In this document: piece by piece, positions 44,778 through 55,868 of the stretch
How the letters are laid out: each line of letters starts with the position of its first letter
Numbering within the stretch: the stretch's first letter is position 1
From: Dysgonamonadaceae bacterium
GTDB lineage: Bacteria; Bacteroidota; Bacteroidia; Bacteroidales; Azobacteroidaceae
NCBI GenBank assembly: GCA_031272075.1
Contig: JAISUK010000067.1
Span: 1-64,000, forward strand
Length of the DNA stretch: 64,000 bases
Reading direction: 5' to 3'
Notes under the pieces: generated by a model
Databases searched by the model: none
What the model was told of the DNA's origin: nothing
The model's input: the letters and a program-made list of their open reading frames with translations, nothing else
Position numbers and translations under genes: made by a program

Positions 44778-45269
44778 TCATTTGAACCTGCAGTCCAACT
44801 GAATCATTTTGATGGCGGTGATGGCTGCTTCATTTCCTTTATTTCCGTAGATGCCGCCTGCTCGGTCGATAGATTGCTTCATCGTGTCGTTTGTCAACAA
44901 TCCGAAAATAAATGGGATGTCGCCTTGCGCGTTCAAGAGGGCAAAGCCTTGTGTGACTCCGGAACAGACGTAGTCGAAATGCGGTGTTTCGCCCCGGATC
45001 ACACATCCCAAGCCGATGACGGCATGCGGCTGCACCGTTTTGGCGAGCAATTTTGCTCCGTAGATCAGTTCAAAACTGCCTGGCACATAGATTACAGTGA
45101 TATTTTCCGGCTGGGCGCCATGCTTGAGGAGTGTATTGCAAGCGCCTTCTTTCAGTTTTTCGGTGATTTCAATGTTCCATTCCGAAACGACGATGCCGAA
45201 GCGCATGCCTGAGATATCAGGTATTTCGTCCGGGTTGTATTCGGACAAATTGTGATAAGCTGTTGCCAT
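44778..45269 (-). CDS. ribH: 6,7-dimethyl-8-ribityllumazine synthase
   Basis: RibH (163 residues) condenses an aminouracil and dihydroxybutanone phosphate in riboflavin synthesis and forms large shells. Motifs are [46 protein letters not shown] and [12 protein letters not shown]. The C-terminal NKGNEAA motif follows. It is five bases downstream of the TPR membrane protein gene and probably cotranscribed with it. No FMN riboswitch was seen upstream. The other riboflavin genes are not in the window. Confidence 0.96.
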   Translation of the reverse strand: MATAYHNLSEYNPDEIPDISGMRFGIVVSEWNIEITEKLKEGACNTLLKHGAQPENITVIYVPGSFELIYGAKLLAKTVQPHAVIGLGCVIRGETPHFDYVCSGVTQGFALLNAQGDIPFIFGLLTNDTMKQSIDRAGGIYGNKGNEAAITAIKMIQLDCRFK

Positions 45270-45274
45270 GCTGG

Positions 45275-45952
45275 TTATTGCATCGCGCGCACGCGATCGA
45301 TGTATTTATCAATGGTATTTCCTTCCTGAGAAGTGGGGAATTTTTCTTTGATGCGGGTATAGACGCCGAGCGCTTTGCCGTATTCTTGTTCGCTTTCGTA
45401 GGCCAGTCCGGCTTTTTTGAGATAGAGCGGCGACAATAAGGGGTTGTCCGCTTTGTTGGCTGCTTTGATGAAGCAGGAAATTCCTTCTTTGACTTTTCCC
45501 ATGTCGACCATGCAATCTCCGATGAGCGCGGTAATGGCGGGCGAAATCATCTTATCGCCGGCGCTGAATTTCTTCAGGTATTTTACAGCACTTTCAAGAT
45601 CGCCGGTTTTATAATAACAGATTCCTGCGTAAGCTTTTGCCAGATTGGCGGTTTTGGTAAAACCATATTGGTTGATAATCTCTTCAAATCCCAGATAATC
45701 AATGCTGTCGCCATACAAGGCGATGTCCCAGCGAGTTTGCGAGAAATAGTTTTCTCCTTTAAATATCATGTTTTCTGCTTCACGTTCTTTCGGAATCAGA
45801 TAAAAATAACGGATTCCCATTACCAATACGACCAACAGGATGATCGCACCGATTCCTGTAATGATTTGTTTCCGGTATGTTTCAATGAACTTTTCGGATC
45901 TTGATAAAATTTCACCTACATTTTGTTCTGCATTAGTAGCGCTTGTTGCCAT
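45275..45952 (-). CDS. TPR-containing membrane protein (YfgM-like)
   Basis: This 225-residue protein has a short cytoplasmic N-terminus, one membrane helix ([20 protein letters not shown], near residue 40) and a helical domain with TPR units such as [20 protein letters not shown] and [20 protein letters not shown]. This is the plan of YfgM-like ancillary proteins, which assist envelope protein folding, but function here is not shown. It begins after a TACTTTTG box (45991-45984), divergent from recF, and ribH follows after five bases. Confidence 0.83.
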   Translation of the reverse strand: MATSATNAEQNVGEILSRSEKFIETYRKQIITGIGAIILLVVLVMGIRYFYLIPKEREAENMIFKGENYFSQTRWDIALYGDSIDYLGFEEIINQYGFTKTANLAKAYAGICYYKTGDLESAVKYLKKFSAGDKMISPAITALIGDCMVDMGKVKEGISCFIKAANKADNPLLSPLYLKKAGLAYESEQEYGKALGVYTRIKEKFPTSQEGNTIDKYIDRVRAMQ

Positions 45953-45983
45953 TTGAAATATGTTTTTACGATTTTACGGAGTG

Positions 45984-46054
45984 CAAAAGTAAATCATTTC
46001 ATCAAATAAATAAAATTTTACTGCATCTTTTTTAATAAAAAAAACGTACATTTG
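45984..46054. promoter_or_regulatory. Divergent -7 boxes (TPR-ribH / recF)
   Basis: TACTTTTG reads leftward at 45991-45984 and TACATTTG rightward at 46047-46054. The ORF-track start of recF (TTG at 46052) lies inside the rightward box, so the real recF start is at 46106. Confidence 0.55.
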
Positions 46055-46105
46055 TATCTAAACCGGCAAAATTCGGTTGTATGGTTAAATAATTTTCAAG
46101 GATCA

Positions 46106-47212
46106 ATGATTATTGAAAAGATCTCAATTTTGAATTTTAAGAATATTGCGCAAGCAGATTTAAGGTTCTCTCCGAAAATCAATTGTTTGTTCGGAAACAA
46201 TGGTATGGGAAAAACAAACCTGCTCGATGCTTTGTATTATCTGTCGTTTTGCAGGAATCACACCAATCTTCCCGATTCGCAGCTGATAATGCACGGTCGG
46301 GATTTTGCGGTCTTGCAAGCCTGCTATCGTTTTGAAGATCAGACAGAAGATATCTATTGCGGCATTCGTTACCGGCAGCGGAAAATCCTCAAGCGGAACA
46401 AGAAAGAATACGAGCGGCTTTCCGAGCACATCGGGTTATTGCCCCTGGTGATGATTTCTCCTGCCGATTCGGACTTGATTCATGGGGGAAGCGAAGGTCG
46501 CAGGCGATTCATCGATGTCGTCATTTCGCAGTTCGATAAGGCCTATTTACAAGCGCTGATTAAGTATAACAAGGCATTGTTGCAACGCAATTCGCTGTTG
46601 AAAGATGCTTCGTTGCCAGATCAGTCACTGTTCGAGATCTGGGAAGAACAGTTGTCCACGCATGGGCAAATGATTCATCAGAAACGGAATGCCTTTGTCG
46701 CCGAGTTTTTGCCTATTTTCCGTCAGTTTCATCAGACAATTTGTCAGGAAGGAGATGCTGTCGGACTGCAATATGAATCGCAATTGAACCACAAGGAACT
46801 CCGCGGAATGTTGAGTGCCGAACGTCAGCGGGATCGTTTGTTGGGTTATACCTCCTGCGGAATCCACAAAGACGATTTTTATTTCATGCTGGATGATTAT
46901 CTGATCCGTAAAATCGGTTCACAGGGGCAAAACAAGACCTGTCTGATTGCGCTGAAACTGGCACAGTTTTATTTCCTGGTGAAGACAGGCGCTTCTGTCC
47001 CCATTTTGATATTGGACGATGTTTTCGACAAATTGGATAGCCGTCGTGTTGAGCAGATCGTCGGTTTGGTATCGCAATCGCAGTTCGGCCAGATATTTAT
47101 CACCGACACCAATCGCAAGTATCTGGATGAAATCATCACTGCGATGCACCACGATTATAAATTATTTCAGGTGGAAAACGGTCGGTTTGACGAAATAGAA
47201 AATAAAGCATGA
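46106..47212 (+). CDS. recF: DNA replication and repair protein RecF
   Basis: RecF (about 368 residues) helps load RecA at gapped DNA. This SMC-like ATPase has the N-terminal IEKISILNFKNIAQADL, Walker A INCLFGNNGMGKTNLLDALY, the signature-like GQNKTCLIALKLAQF and Walker B PILILDDVFDKLDSRR. The start MIIEKIS aligns with the family and follows the promoter; the longer ORF-track start does not. Its TGA overlaps the ATG of the next gene (ATGA at 47209-47212), so the DciA-like product is probably made in step with it. Confidence 0.95.
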   Translation: MIIEKISILNFKNIAQADLRFSPKINCLFGNNGMGKTNLLDALYYLSFCRNHTNLPDSQLIMHGRDFAVLQACYRFEDQTEDIYCGIRYRQRKILKRNKKEYERLSEHIGLLPLVMISPADSDLIHGGSEGRRRFIDVVISQFDKAYLQALIKYNKALLQRNSLLKDASLPDQSLFEIWEEQLSTHGQMIHQKRNAFVAEFLPIFRQFHQTICQEGDAVGLQYESQLNHKELRGMLSAERQRDRLLGYTSCGIHKDDFYFMLDDYLIRKIGSQGQNKTCLIALKLAQFYFLVKTGASVPILILDDVFDKLDSRRVEQIVGLVSQSQFGQIFITDTNRKYLDEIITAMHHDYKLFQVENGRFDEIENKA

Positions 47213-47505
47213 GACGAGAAAATACACAAACATTGAAAGAAGTGATTGCGCTTTTTCTGGAACAAAATCCGGCATTGAGCTGGAAACTGGCGGAGACGCG
47301 ACTGATGGGCGCCTGGAAAAATGTGTTGGGTCAGCCGATGAATCACTATACGACTAAACTGTTTATCCGCAACAAAGTGCTGTATGTCACTATTTCATCT
47401 TCTGTATTGAAGAATGAATTGATGATGTGTCGCGAAAAATTGATCATGCGTTTGAACGAAGAAGTCGGGAAGCAGGTGATCACCGACATTGTTTTTTCAG
47501 GATAG
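47209..47505 (+). CDS. DUF721 (DciA-like) protein
   Basis: This 98-residue protein has a DUF721 domain (LMGAWKNVLGQPMNHYTTKL, LYVTISSSVLKNELMM). In other bacteria DUF721 proteins such as DciA help load the replicative helicase. Bacteroidota DUF721 proteins are short and usually lie beside recF, as here. It is coupled to recF by a 4-base overlap and is cytoplasmic. The link to helicase loading is by family only. Confidence 0.85.
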   Translation: MRRENTQTLKEVIALFLEQNPALSWKLAETRLMGAWKNVLGQPMNHYTTKLFIRNKVLYVTISSSVLKNELMMCREKLIMRLNEEVGKQVITDIVFSG

Positions 47506-47573
47506 CTTGGGATAATATTAAAAATAAGAAATATTAATAAGAATTTTAATTTGGTTTATTTATTGATTAGTTT

Positions 47574-47987
47574 ATGGAAACAACAAAAGCTGTTTATTTG
47601 GGAAATCTGCGTACGGAAGCCGTACATTTACAATCGGGAGCGAAAATTACTACCGATGCTCCGGTAGACAATCAGGGGAAAGGAGAGGCGTTTTCTCCGA
47701 CGGATCTCTTCGCCGTTTCTTACGGTTGCTGTGCGTTGACGATTATGGGAATCGCCGCACAAACGCATGGGTTTAATATTGACGGCGCGGAAGTGAAAAC
47801 GACAAAAGTCATGGCCTCCAATCCGCGGCACATTGCGGAACTGATTGTTGAGTTTATCGTGCCTGACAATCATTTTACCGAAAAAGAACGTAAAATCATT
47901 GAGAAAGCCTCCATCGATTGTCCGGTTGCAAATACCGTTGCGTCTGTGGTGAAAATTACGAAGACAATCAGTTATAAGAGTTATTGA
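47574..47987 (+). CDS. OsmC family peroxide-reducing protein
   Basis: This 137-residue protein has the two conserved cysteines of the OsmC/Ohr superfamily: one in SYGCCALTIMG near residue 50 and the other in SIDCPVANTV near residue 120. Members reduce organic hydroperoxides or other oxidants using thiols. It seems closer to the YhfA-like OsmC branch than to Ohr. No -7 box is clear in the A/T-rich 68 bases upstream. The stop is three bases before the start of the GH127-like gene. Confidence 0.9.
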   Translation: METTKAVYLGNLRTEAVHLQSGAKITTDAPVDNQGKGEAFSPTDLFAVSYGCCALTIMGIAAQTHGFNIDGAEVKTTKVMASNPRHIAELIVEFIVPDNHFTEKERKIIEKASIDCPVANTVASVVKITKTISYKSY

Positions 47988-47995
47988 CGTATGAA
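47981..47995 (+). repeat. 15-mer TTATTGACGTATGAA at a start codon
   Basis: This exact 15-mer is also the 3' end of both 93-bp elements (18518-18532 and 55884-55870) and lies at the serine hydrolase start (55815-55801). Here its TGA ends the osmC gene and its ATG starts the next gene. The rest of the element is absent. Confidence 0.8.
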
Positions 47996-50111
47996 TTACT
48001 TAAGAATGACGGTATTAATTATCGGGATGATGATTGGTATCAGTGGCTGTATGGATAGATCGGTAAGAAAAATATCCAGGAATCTTCAACGGGAGGGAAT
48101 GGCGGTCGGTTTGAGATGGAGGACCCAAACGGGGGCGGAAGTGGCCTGTGTTTCACGTCCTCTCCCCGGATCGGGCAATAGCCATTATGTCGGAAATCGC
48201 GCCCCGTTGCAGCCTTCGCAGTTTATCAAATTGCCGGTAGGCGCCATCCAGCCGGGGGGGTGGATGAAGGAATACCTCCATCGCCAGCGCACCGGGCTGA
48301 CGGGTCAGCTGATGCACATCAGCAGTTGGCTGGAGAAAAACGACAATGCCTGGCTGAATCCGAAAGGACAAGGATCGTATGGCTGGGAAGAAGTGCCGTA
48401 TTGGTTGAAAGGCTACGGCGATTTGGCTTATTTGTTGAACGATCCGGAGATGATTGCGGAAGCGGAAATCTGGCTCAACGGCGTGCTGGGAAGTCAACGG
48501 CCTGATGGTTATTTCGGTCCATGGATCGAAAAGAACGGTAAACCGGATTTGTGGGGAAACATGATCATGCTTTGGTGTTTGCAGTCGTATTACGAGTTTT
48601 CGCACGATGAGCGCATTATCCCGTTTATGACAGCCTATTTCCGATGGCAGTTGTCGCTTCCCGAAGGCTTGTTTCTGAAAGATTACTGGGAAAATAGCCG
48701 CGGAGGAGATAATATGTACAGCGTCTATTGGCTCTACAATATTACCGGAGAATCGTGGTTGCTGGAACTGGCGGAAAAGATCCACCGGAATACGGCAAAC
48801 TGGCATCAAGATTCACGTTTGCCCAACTGGCACAATGTGAATATTGCACAAGGGTTTCGCGAACCGGCTACGTGGTGGATGCAAAGTAAGGATTCTGCCG
48901 ATTTGCAGGCGACATACAATGCTTTTTGGTTGGTTCGCCGGACGTTCGGGCAGGTTCCGGGCGGGATGTACGGGAGCGATGAAAACTGTCGTCTCGGATG
49001 TATCGATCCTCGACAAGGCGTAGAGACCTGCGGCATGGTGGAACAGATGTCGTCGGATGAAATGCTCCTGCGGTTTACGGGCGATCCTTTCTGGGCGGAT
49101 CATTGCGAAGAAGTGGCGTTCAATACGTATCCCGCCGCTACCATGCCCGACTTCAAGTCGTTGAGGTATATCACCTCGCCCAACATGGTCACTTCCAATG
49201 CCAACAACCACCATCCCGGCATCGACAATCGCGGCGCGTTTCTGATCATGAATCCTTTCAGCAGCCGTTGTTGTCAGCACAATCATACGCAAGGCTGGCC
49301 GTATTACGCGGAACACCTGTGGTTGGCCACCCCGGATAATGGTCTGGCGGCGGTGCTCTTCAGTGAAAGTTCCGTCAAGGCCAAAGTAGCCGATGGCGAG
49401 GAAGTGACGGTGACGGAAACGACCCATTATCCTTTTGAAGAGCAGATCCGCTTCCGGGTAAGTACCGCCACCGACGTGCGTTTCCCGCTTTATATCCGTA
49501 TTCCGGCCTGGTGCAGTAAAGCTAAAGTCACCCTCGACGGAAAAAAGGAGAATGTGACCCTGACGGCAGGAACCTACGTACGCATAGATAAAATATGGAA
49601 AGACGGCGATGAAATCACGGTCGACTTGCCGATGGAGATTGAGGTTCGTCAATGGGAAGTAAATCAGAAAAGCCTGAGTGTCAACTATGGACCGCTGACT
49701 TTCTCTTTGAAGATTGACGAAAACTACAAGGAAGTCAAGAGTGACGAATCGGCGCAAGGCGATTCCAAGTGGCAAGCCGGTGCGGATGCTGCGCAATGGC
49801 CTTCGTGGGAAATTTCTGCCGAAAGCAGCTGGAATTATGGATTGCAGTACGACCCGGATCAACTCAATCGGTCATTTACCGTAATAAAGAAATCCTGGCC
49901 GGACGATAATTTCCCGTTTACTACCGAAAGCGTGCCGGTAGAAATCAAAGCCAAGGGGCGACAGATCCCGTCATGGACAATCGACAAATATGATTTATGC
50001 GCCGTATTGCCGACCTATCCGGTGGTGACTGCATGCCCGACGGAAGAAATCACGTTGATACCGATGGGTGCCGCAAGGTTGCGAATCACAGCGTTTCCGC
50101 CGGTAGAATAA
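47991..50111 (+). CDS. GH127-like (DUF1680) lipoprotein
   Basis: This 706-residue protein has a lipoprotein signal (LIIGMMIGISGC) and an alpha/alpha-barrel like GH127/GH146 beta-L-arabinofuranosidases, which use a zinc-bound cysteine nucleophile. The catalytic glutamate and cysteines appear in GVETCGMVEQ and FSSRCCQHNHTQGWPY. Other family stretches are KLPVGAIQPGGWM, GYGDLAYLL and YIRIPAWCSKA. The substrate is inferred from the family and could be another plant or host sugar. It begins three bases after the osmC stop and carries the TTATTGACGTATGAA start motif. It probably faces the outer membrane or periplasm. Confidence 0.85.
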   Translation: MNYLRMTVLIIGMMIGISGCMDRSVRKISRNLQREGMAVGLRWRTQTGAEVACVSRPLPGSGNSHYVGNRAPLQPSQFIKLPVGAIQPGGWMKEYLHRQRTGLTGQLMHISSWLEKNDNAWLNPKGQGSYGWEEVPYWLKGYGDLAYLLNDPEMIAEAEIWLNGVLGSQRPDGYFGPWIEKNGKPDLWGNMIMLWCLQSYYEFSHDERIIPFMTAYFRWQLSLPEGLFLKDYWENSRGGDNMYSVYWLYNITGESWLLELAEKIHRNTANWHQDSRLPNWHNVNIAQGFREPATWWMQSKDSADLQATYNAFWLVRRTFGQVPGGMYGSDENCRLGCIDPRQGVETCGMVEQMSSDEMLLRFTGDPFWADHCEEVAFNTYPAATMPDFKSLRYITSPNMVTSNANNHHPGIDNRGAFLIMNPFSSRCCQHNHTQGWPYYAEHLWLATPDNGLAAVLFSESSVKAKVADGEEVTVTETTHYPFEEQIRFRVSTATDVRFPLYIRIPAWCSKAKVTLDGKKENVTLTAGTYVRIDKIWKDGDEITVDLPMEIEVRQWEVNQKSLSVNYGPLTFSLKIDENYKEVKSDESAQGDSKWQAGADAAQWPSWEISAESSWNYGLQYDPDQLNRSFTVIKKSWPDDNFPFTTESVPVEIKAKGRQIPSWTIDKYDLCAVLPTYPVVTACPTEEITLIPMGAARLRITAFPPVE

Positions 50112-50130
50112 TGAAATCTTGTGGTGAATA

Positions 50131-50162
50131 TTTGTTAATTCAGCAATATTCGATTACTTTTG
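50131..50162 (+). promoter_or_regulatory. Promoter of the fumarate reductase operon
   Basis: TTTG (50131-50134), 20 bases, then TACTTTTG (50155-50162). This is the best consensus match in the window. The first gene starts 47 bases downstream. Confidence 0.75.
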
Positions 50163-50209
50163 TGACTGGAAATCAAAATAATATACAATAAATTATAAAA
50201 TAAAGTCTT

Positions 50210-50893
50210 ATGTATTGGCTATTTAACTCTTCAATTGGCAGGAAAGTCGTCATGAGTATTTCGGGAATCTTTCTCGTGCTGTTTCTGCTATTTCACATGT
50301 CGATGAACCTGACACTCGTTTTTTCGCCGGATGGCTATAATCTGATTTGCTCGTTTTTAGGAGCCAATTGGTATGCGCTTGTCGGGACGATGGCGTTAGC
50401 CGCCGGTTTTTTCATCCATATCCTGTATGCCTCCTGGCTGACGCTACAGAACAGGCGTGCGCGCGGAAGCGACAAATACGCTTCATCCAATAAAACGAAA
50501 ACGGAATGGGCGGCAAAGAACATGTATATTCTGGGCGCCATCATTGTGCTTTTTTTGCTGCTTCACATGTATCAGTTTTGGTATAGGATGCAGTTTGCCG
50601 AATTGGCTAATCCTGCGGAAGTCGTCCACGACGGGGCGGCATTGGTGATCGATTTGTTATCCAATCCGCTTTACTGCATTTGCTACTTGTTGTGGTTCGT
50701 TGCAATCTGGTTTCATCTGACCCATGGCGTATGGAGCGTCTTTCAATCGCTGGGTTTGAACAATGCAACGTGGTATCCCCGTGTGAAAGTTATTTCAAAT
50801 ATCGTTGCGACTATCGTCATGATTGGATTTGCAGTCGTCCCGATCTATTTCACAATGCATAAACTCTTATGCGGCGGCTGTTGCGGAATCTGA
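50210..50893 (+). CDS. frdC: Succinate dehydrogenase/fumarate reductase cytochrome b subunit
   Basis: This 227-residue membrane subunit anchors the enzyme and passes electrons between menaquinone and the iron-sulfur subunit. Five hydrophobic helices are seen, with haem-ligand candidate histidines in LFHMSMNL, FIHILYASW, LLHMYQFW and WFHLTHGVWS. This matches the di-haem, single-subunit type-B enzymes. It is the first gene of the C-A-B operon and follows the promoter at 50131-50162. In anaerobic Bacteroidales the enzyme mainly reduces fumarate to succinate. Confidence 0.93.
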   Translation: MYWLFNSSIGRKVVMSISGIFLVLFLLFHMSMNLTLVFSPDGYNLICSFLGANWYALVGTMALAAGFFIHILYASWLTLQNRRARGSDKYASSNKTKTEWAAKNMYILGAIIVLFLLLHMYQFWYRMQFAELANPAEVVHDGAALVIDLLSNPLYCICYLLWFVAIWFHLTHGVWSVFQSLGLNNATWYPRVKVISNIVATIVMIGFAVVPIYFTMHKLLCGGCCGI

Positions 50894-50927
50894 ATTTCAG
50901 TTACAACTTAATTAAAATTAATCAGTT

Positions 50928-52871
<1,944 letters not shown>

Positions 52872-52876
52872 AAGTC

Positions 52877-53632
52877 ATGGAAAAAGTAATAAATATACAG
52901 TTGAAGATCTGGAGACAAAAAGGACCCAAAGCGAAAGGCGCTTTTGAAACTTATCGTTTGGAAGGCATTTCGGGAGATACTTCATTTTTGGAAATGTTGG
53001 ATATCCTGAATGAAAAATTGATCAATGAAGGGAAGGATCCGATTGTTTTCGATCATGATTGCCGTGAAGGGATTTGCGGGATGTGTTCACTCTATATTAA
53101 CGGACATCCACATGGGCCGGATGAAGATATTACGACCTGCCAATTGCATATGCGCAAATTCAAAGACGGCGAAACCATTGTCGTCGAACCTTGGCGTTCG
53201 GCCGGATTCCCGGTGATTCGTGATCTGATGGTAGACCGTTCGGCCTTTGATAAGATCATTCAGGCCGGAGGCTATATTTCCGTCAATACCGGCGGTGTGC
53301 CGGATGCGAATGCCATTCCGATTCCGAAACAGAAAGCCGATGAAGCGATGGATGCTGCTTCCTGCATCGGTTGCGGTGCTTGTGTGGCGGCATGTAAGAA
53401 CGGTTCGGCGATGCTTTTTGTCTCTGCGAAAGTCAGTCAATTGGCATTGCTGCCCCAAGGTCGCGCCGAAGCTGCCCGCAGGGCGAAAGCGATGGTGGCG
53501 AAGATGGATGAGCTGGGATTCGGAAACTGTACGAATACCATGGCCTGCGAACAGGAATGTCCTAAGAGTGTTTCCATCAGCAATATCGCCCGAATGAACA
53601 GGGAATTTATTGCGGCAAAATTCAGCGATTAA
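52877..53632 (+). CDS. frdB: Fumarate reductase/succinate dehydrogenase iron-sulfur subunit
   Basis: This 251-residue subunit carries three iron-sulfur clusters in order: [2Fe-2S] with [19 protein letters not shown] and the later CQLHM, [4Fe-4S] with [14 protein letters not shown], and [3Fe-4S] with [14 protein letters not shown]. It links the flavin to the cytochrome b subunit at the inner face of the membrane. It is the last gene of the operon, five bases after frdA. The phosphopantetheinyl transferase gene converges on it with only four bases between stops, and no terminator is visible there. Confidence 0.97.
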   Translation: MEKVINIQLKIWRQKGPKAKGAFETYRLEGISGDTSFLEMLDILNEKLINEGKDPIVFDHDCREGICGMCSLYINGHPHGPDEDITTCQLHMRKFKDGETIVVEPWRSAGFPVIRDLMVDRSAFDKIIQAGGYISVNTGGVPDANAIPIPKQKADEAMDAASCIGCGACVAACKNGSAMLFVSAKVSQLALLPQGRAEAARRAKAMVAKMDELGFGNCTNTMACEQECPKSVSISNIARMNREFIAAKFSD

Positions 53633-53636
53633 TTCG

Positions 53637-54278
53637 TCATATCGGACGCTTTTCAGTAAAAACGACGACGTAATCTGTTGTGGCGATGTAATTCATCCTG
53701 AAAGATTGTCGCTGTTCGGTAAGGGTCTCATGCGCCTCGAAAAAAGATAATCGGTTCATTACGGGTTCAAACGGCGCGACGTGCAGATGTGCCCGGAAAT
53801 CGATGCCGGTTTCGTCCATGGTCTTGAACATACATTCTTTGGCAGACCAATGGAGCAACAAATGAATTGTTTCATTGTCTGTCGACAGGTGCTGACTTTC
53901 GGCTTCGCTCATAAAACGCGCACTGATCTGATGCACCCGCGGCGAGACCGATTCTATATCAATGCCGACAGGAAATTGTTTACCGAGAATGACTGCGGCA
54001 TGGTTGCGGCTATGGCTGATACCGATGTGGTAGGACGAGTCAGTCAGGTGGGGTTTTCCGGCAGGCGTATAGGCGATCGCTTTTTCTTCACCCAGGAGTT
54101 CTTTCAAGAGCAACCGCACCGAAAGCCATTCTCGCTTTCGCTGTTCCGATTTCATTTTTTGCAACGTCGGCAGATACAGCGTTTTGTTCTCAAGCAGATC
54201 CAGCATCGCTACGGAGGATCCGCGAATCTCGCGAATCCCCCATATCAACGTATCTGAAACCGATTCTGCAAAAATCAT
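53637..54278 (-). CDS. 4'-phosphopantetheinyl transferase superfamily protein
   Basis: This 213-residue Sfp/Gsp-type enzyme is predicted to attach 4'-phosphopantetheine from CoA to a serine on carrier proteins. The signature metal and catalytic motifs are FPVGIDIESVSPR and HWSAKECMFKTMDE (W-x-x-KE). TPAGKPHL and YHIGISHSRNHAAVILG precede them. It is longer than AcpS and so of the two-half type used with secondary metabolism or fatty-acid carrier proteins. Its target is unknown; no carrier protein gene is near. It follows the serine hydrolase gene by 15 bases on the same strand. Confidence 0.88.
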   Translation of the reverse strand: MIFAESVSDTLIWGIREIRGSSVAMLDLLENKTLYLPTLQKMKSEQRKREWLSVRLLLKELLGEEKAIAYTPAGKPHLTDSSYHIGISHSRNHAAVILGKQFPVGIDIESVSPRVHQISARFMSEAESQHLSTDNETIHLLLHWSAKECMFKTMDETGIDFRAHLHVAPFEPVMNRLSFFEAHETLTEQRQSFRMNYIATTDYVVVFTEKRPI

Positions 54279-54293
54279 GAAAGACAGATGGGT

Positions 54294-55805
54294 TTATTGG
54301 CGTTTCACTCCTGCAAACGTCCATTCGTTGCCCAAGTTGCCGACACGCGTTTTCAGATGGAGCGAATCCCCTGTAAAATGACATTCGGCATATTCTGTGT
54401 GTGGTGTCTCAGCGTATTTTAAAGCCAACAACACGGTGGCGCTGTCCGAGATGCTGTAACTGCCGAAAACATTAAACGGAGGAAATTCCCTGAAAGCCCA
54501 AACGCTTGGAAGCAGATTCGGAGCAGGACGCTCGGTTTCGCCTGCAATCCATGTGCCGTTGCCGAATTTCAGATTATATTCGCCCCAATTGACAATGCAG
54601 GTGTCATTGTCGAAATTCAACGCAAACGTGCTTGTTTGGCCGCCAAAGTCCGTGATTGTATAAGTGCCTTCGGCAGATGCCGGAATAGTTGTCGTAGCTG
54701 CGAGCGGCGCTATTTTCAGCGAAGCCAGTTTTTGTTTCAGCGTCTCTGCTGCAACCTTGTTTTCCGGCAATGCTTCCGGGTGCATTGCAGGAAGCAAGAT
54801 ATCCCAAACATAATTGATTTCGCGTTGCATGTTGCCGACATTGGCTTGAATCGCGATCACGGCATCCCAATCGGGCATCACGATGATGTACTGTCCGTAT
54901 GCGCCGTCCGCACGGAAAGCATTGTTGCGACAACGCCAAATCTGATAGCAATAACCTTGTGCCCAGTCGTCAATTGACCGCTGTTCGTCGCTAATTTCAG
55001 GCTTCTGAAGTATTTTAGCGGAAGTAGCCTCTGCAATCCACGATGCAGGAAGAATTTGCTTGCCGTTCCATTGGCCTTTCTGTAAGTATAATTGTCCGAG
55101 TTTTGCCATGTCTTCGGTATGGATACGTAATCCCCATCCTCCGGTATTGACGCCTGTGGGCGAGAGTTCCCACTCTGCGCCTTCGATGGCGAGCGGTTCA
55201 AAAAGACGGGGTGTAAGATAATCCAATACGCGCTGTCCGGTAAGTTTTTGAATGATAGCCGAAAGCATATAGGTAGCCATCGAATTGTAACTGAACACCG
55301 TGCCGGGTTCGTATTTGACAGGGGTGGCGAGAAATGCCTGTTCCCAATTATCAACTTTCCGCGATGATTCGTATTCCTGACCGGTTGCCATCGAAAGCAG
55401 ATTCTTGACGGTCATTTGTTCAAGGTAGGGGCAAACGGTGTCGGGAAGCAAGTCAGGGAAAAAGGAGACGACCTTGTCGTCCACAGTCAGCAGGTTTTCC
55501 GCTACTGCAAAGCCGATTGCGGTAGAGGTAAACGTCTTGCTGGTAGAGTAGATTGTCTGTTTCAATTCCGGTTTGAACGGATCCCACCAGCCTTCGGCGA
55601 TTACTTTCCCGTGCCGCAGCAGGATGAAACTGTGAAATTCGTCGCCGCTGCTCTGTTCGAGCGCTTCAACAAATTTGAGGATACCTTCGGAAGAGACACC
55701 TTCCTTTTCGGGGATGCTGCGCGGCAGCGAACCGATTGCTTTGTCTTTGTTACAGGCGCCCAGCAACAGGGATAGAGAAAAAAGAATACAAATAAGATTT
55801 TTCAT
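54294..55805 (-). CDS. Serine hydrolase lipoprotein (class C beta-lactamase family)
   Basis: This 503-residue protein has a lipoprotein signal (CILFSLSLLLGAC) and a beta-lactamase-related domain: the SxxK motif in YSTSKTFTSTAIG and the YxN motif in FSYNSMATYML. The remaining 130 residues form a lipocalin-like beta domain (EGTYTITDFGGQTSTFAL). Members hydrolyse esters, D-amino-acid peptides or peptidoglycan fragments and rarely act as antibiotic resistance enzymes. The start codon lies in the 15-base repeat TTATTGACGTATGAA. Sixty-four bases upstream is the 93-bp element copy B. A TAAATTTG box is at 55843-55836. Confidence 0.87.
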   Translation of the reverse strand: MKNLICILFSLSLLLGACNKDKAIGSLPRSIPEKEGVSSEGILKFVEALEQSSGDEFHSFILLRHGKVIAEGWWDPFKPELKQTIYSTSKTFTSTAIGFAVAENLLTVDDKVVSFFPDLLPDTVCPYLEQMTVKNLLSMATGQEYESSRKVDNWEQAFLATPVKYEPGTVFSYNSMATYMLSAIIQKLTGQRVLDYLTPRLFEPLAIEGAEWELSPTGVNTGGWGLRIHTEDMAKLGQLYLQKGQWNGKQILPASWIAEATSAKILQKPEISDEQRSIDDWAQGYCYQIWRCRNNAFRADGAYGQYIIVMPDWDAVIAIQANVGNMQREINYVWDILLPAMHPEALPENKVAAETLKQKLASLKIAPLAATTTIPASAEGTYTITDFGGQTSTFALNFDNDTCIVNWGEYNLKFGNGTWIAGETERPAPNLLPSVWAFREFPPFNVFGSYSISDSATVLLALKYAETPHTEYAECHFTGDSLHLKTRVGNLGNEWTFAGVKRQ

Positions 55806-55815
55806 ACGTCAATAA
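55801..55815 (-). repeat. 15-mer TTATTGACGTATGAA at the serine hydrolase start
   Basis: An exact copy of the 15-base end of the 93-bp element, read on the minus strand, with the ATG in register as the start codon. The end of copy B lies 68 bases further upstream, and its CATACG could also pair with this CGTATG. Confidence 0.8.
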
Positions 55816-55835
55816 AATTAAGCAATTAATGACTG

Positions 55836-55843
55836 CAAATTTA
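55836..55843 (-). promoter_or_regulatory. -7 box before the serine hydrolase gene
   Basis: TAAATTTG on the minus strand, 30 bases before the start. No clear -33 box. If this is the only promoter, element B is upstream of the transcript. Confidence 0.4.
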
Positions 55844-55868
55844 GGAAAAAGTTGAAAGTTGAAAAATA

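Noticed and set aside
48813-49862. 349-aa minus-strand ORF
   Set aside because: Antisense to the GH127-like gene; composition of a shadow frame.
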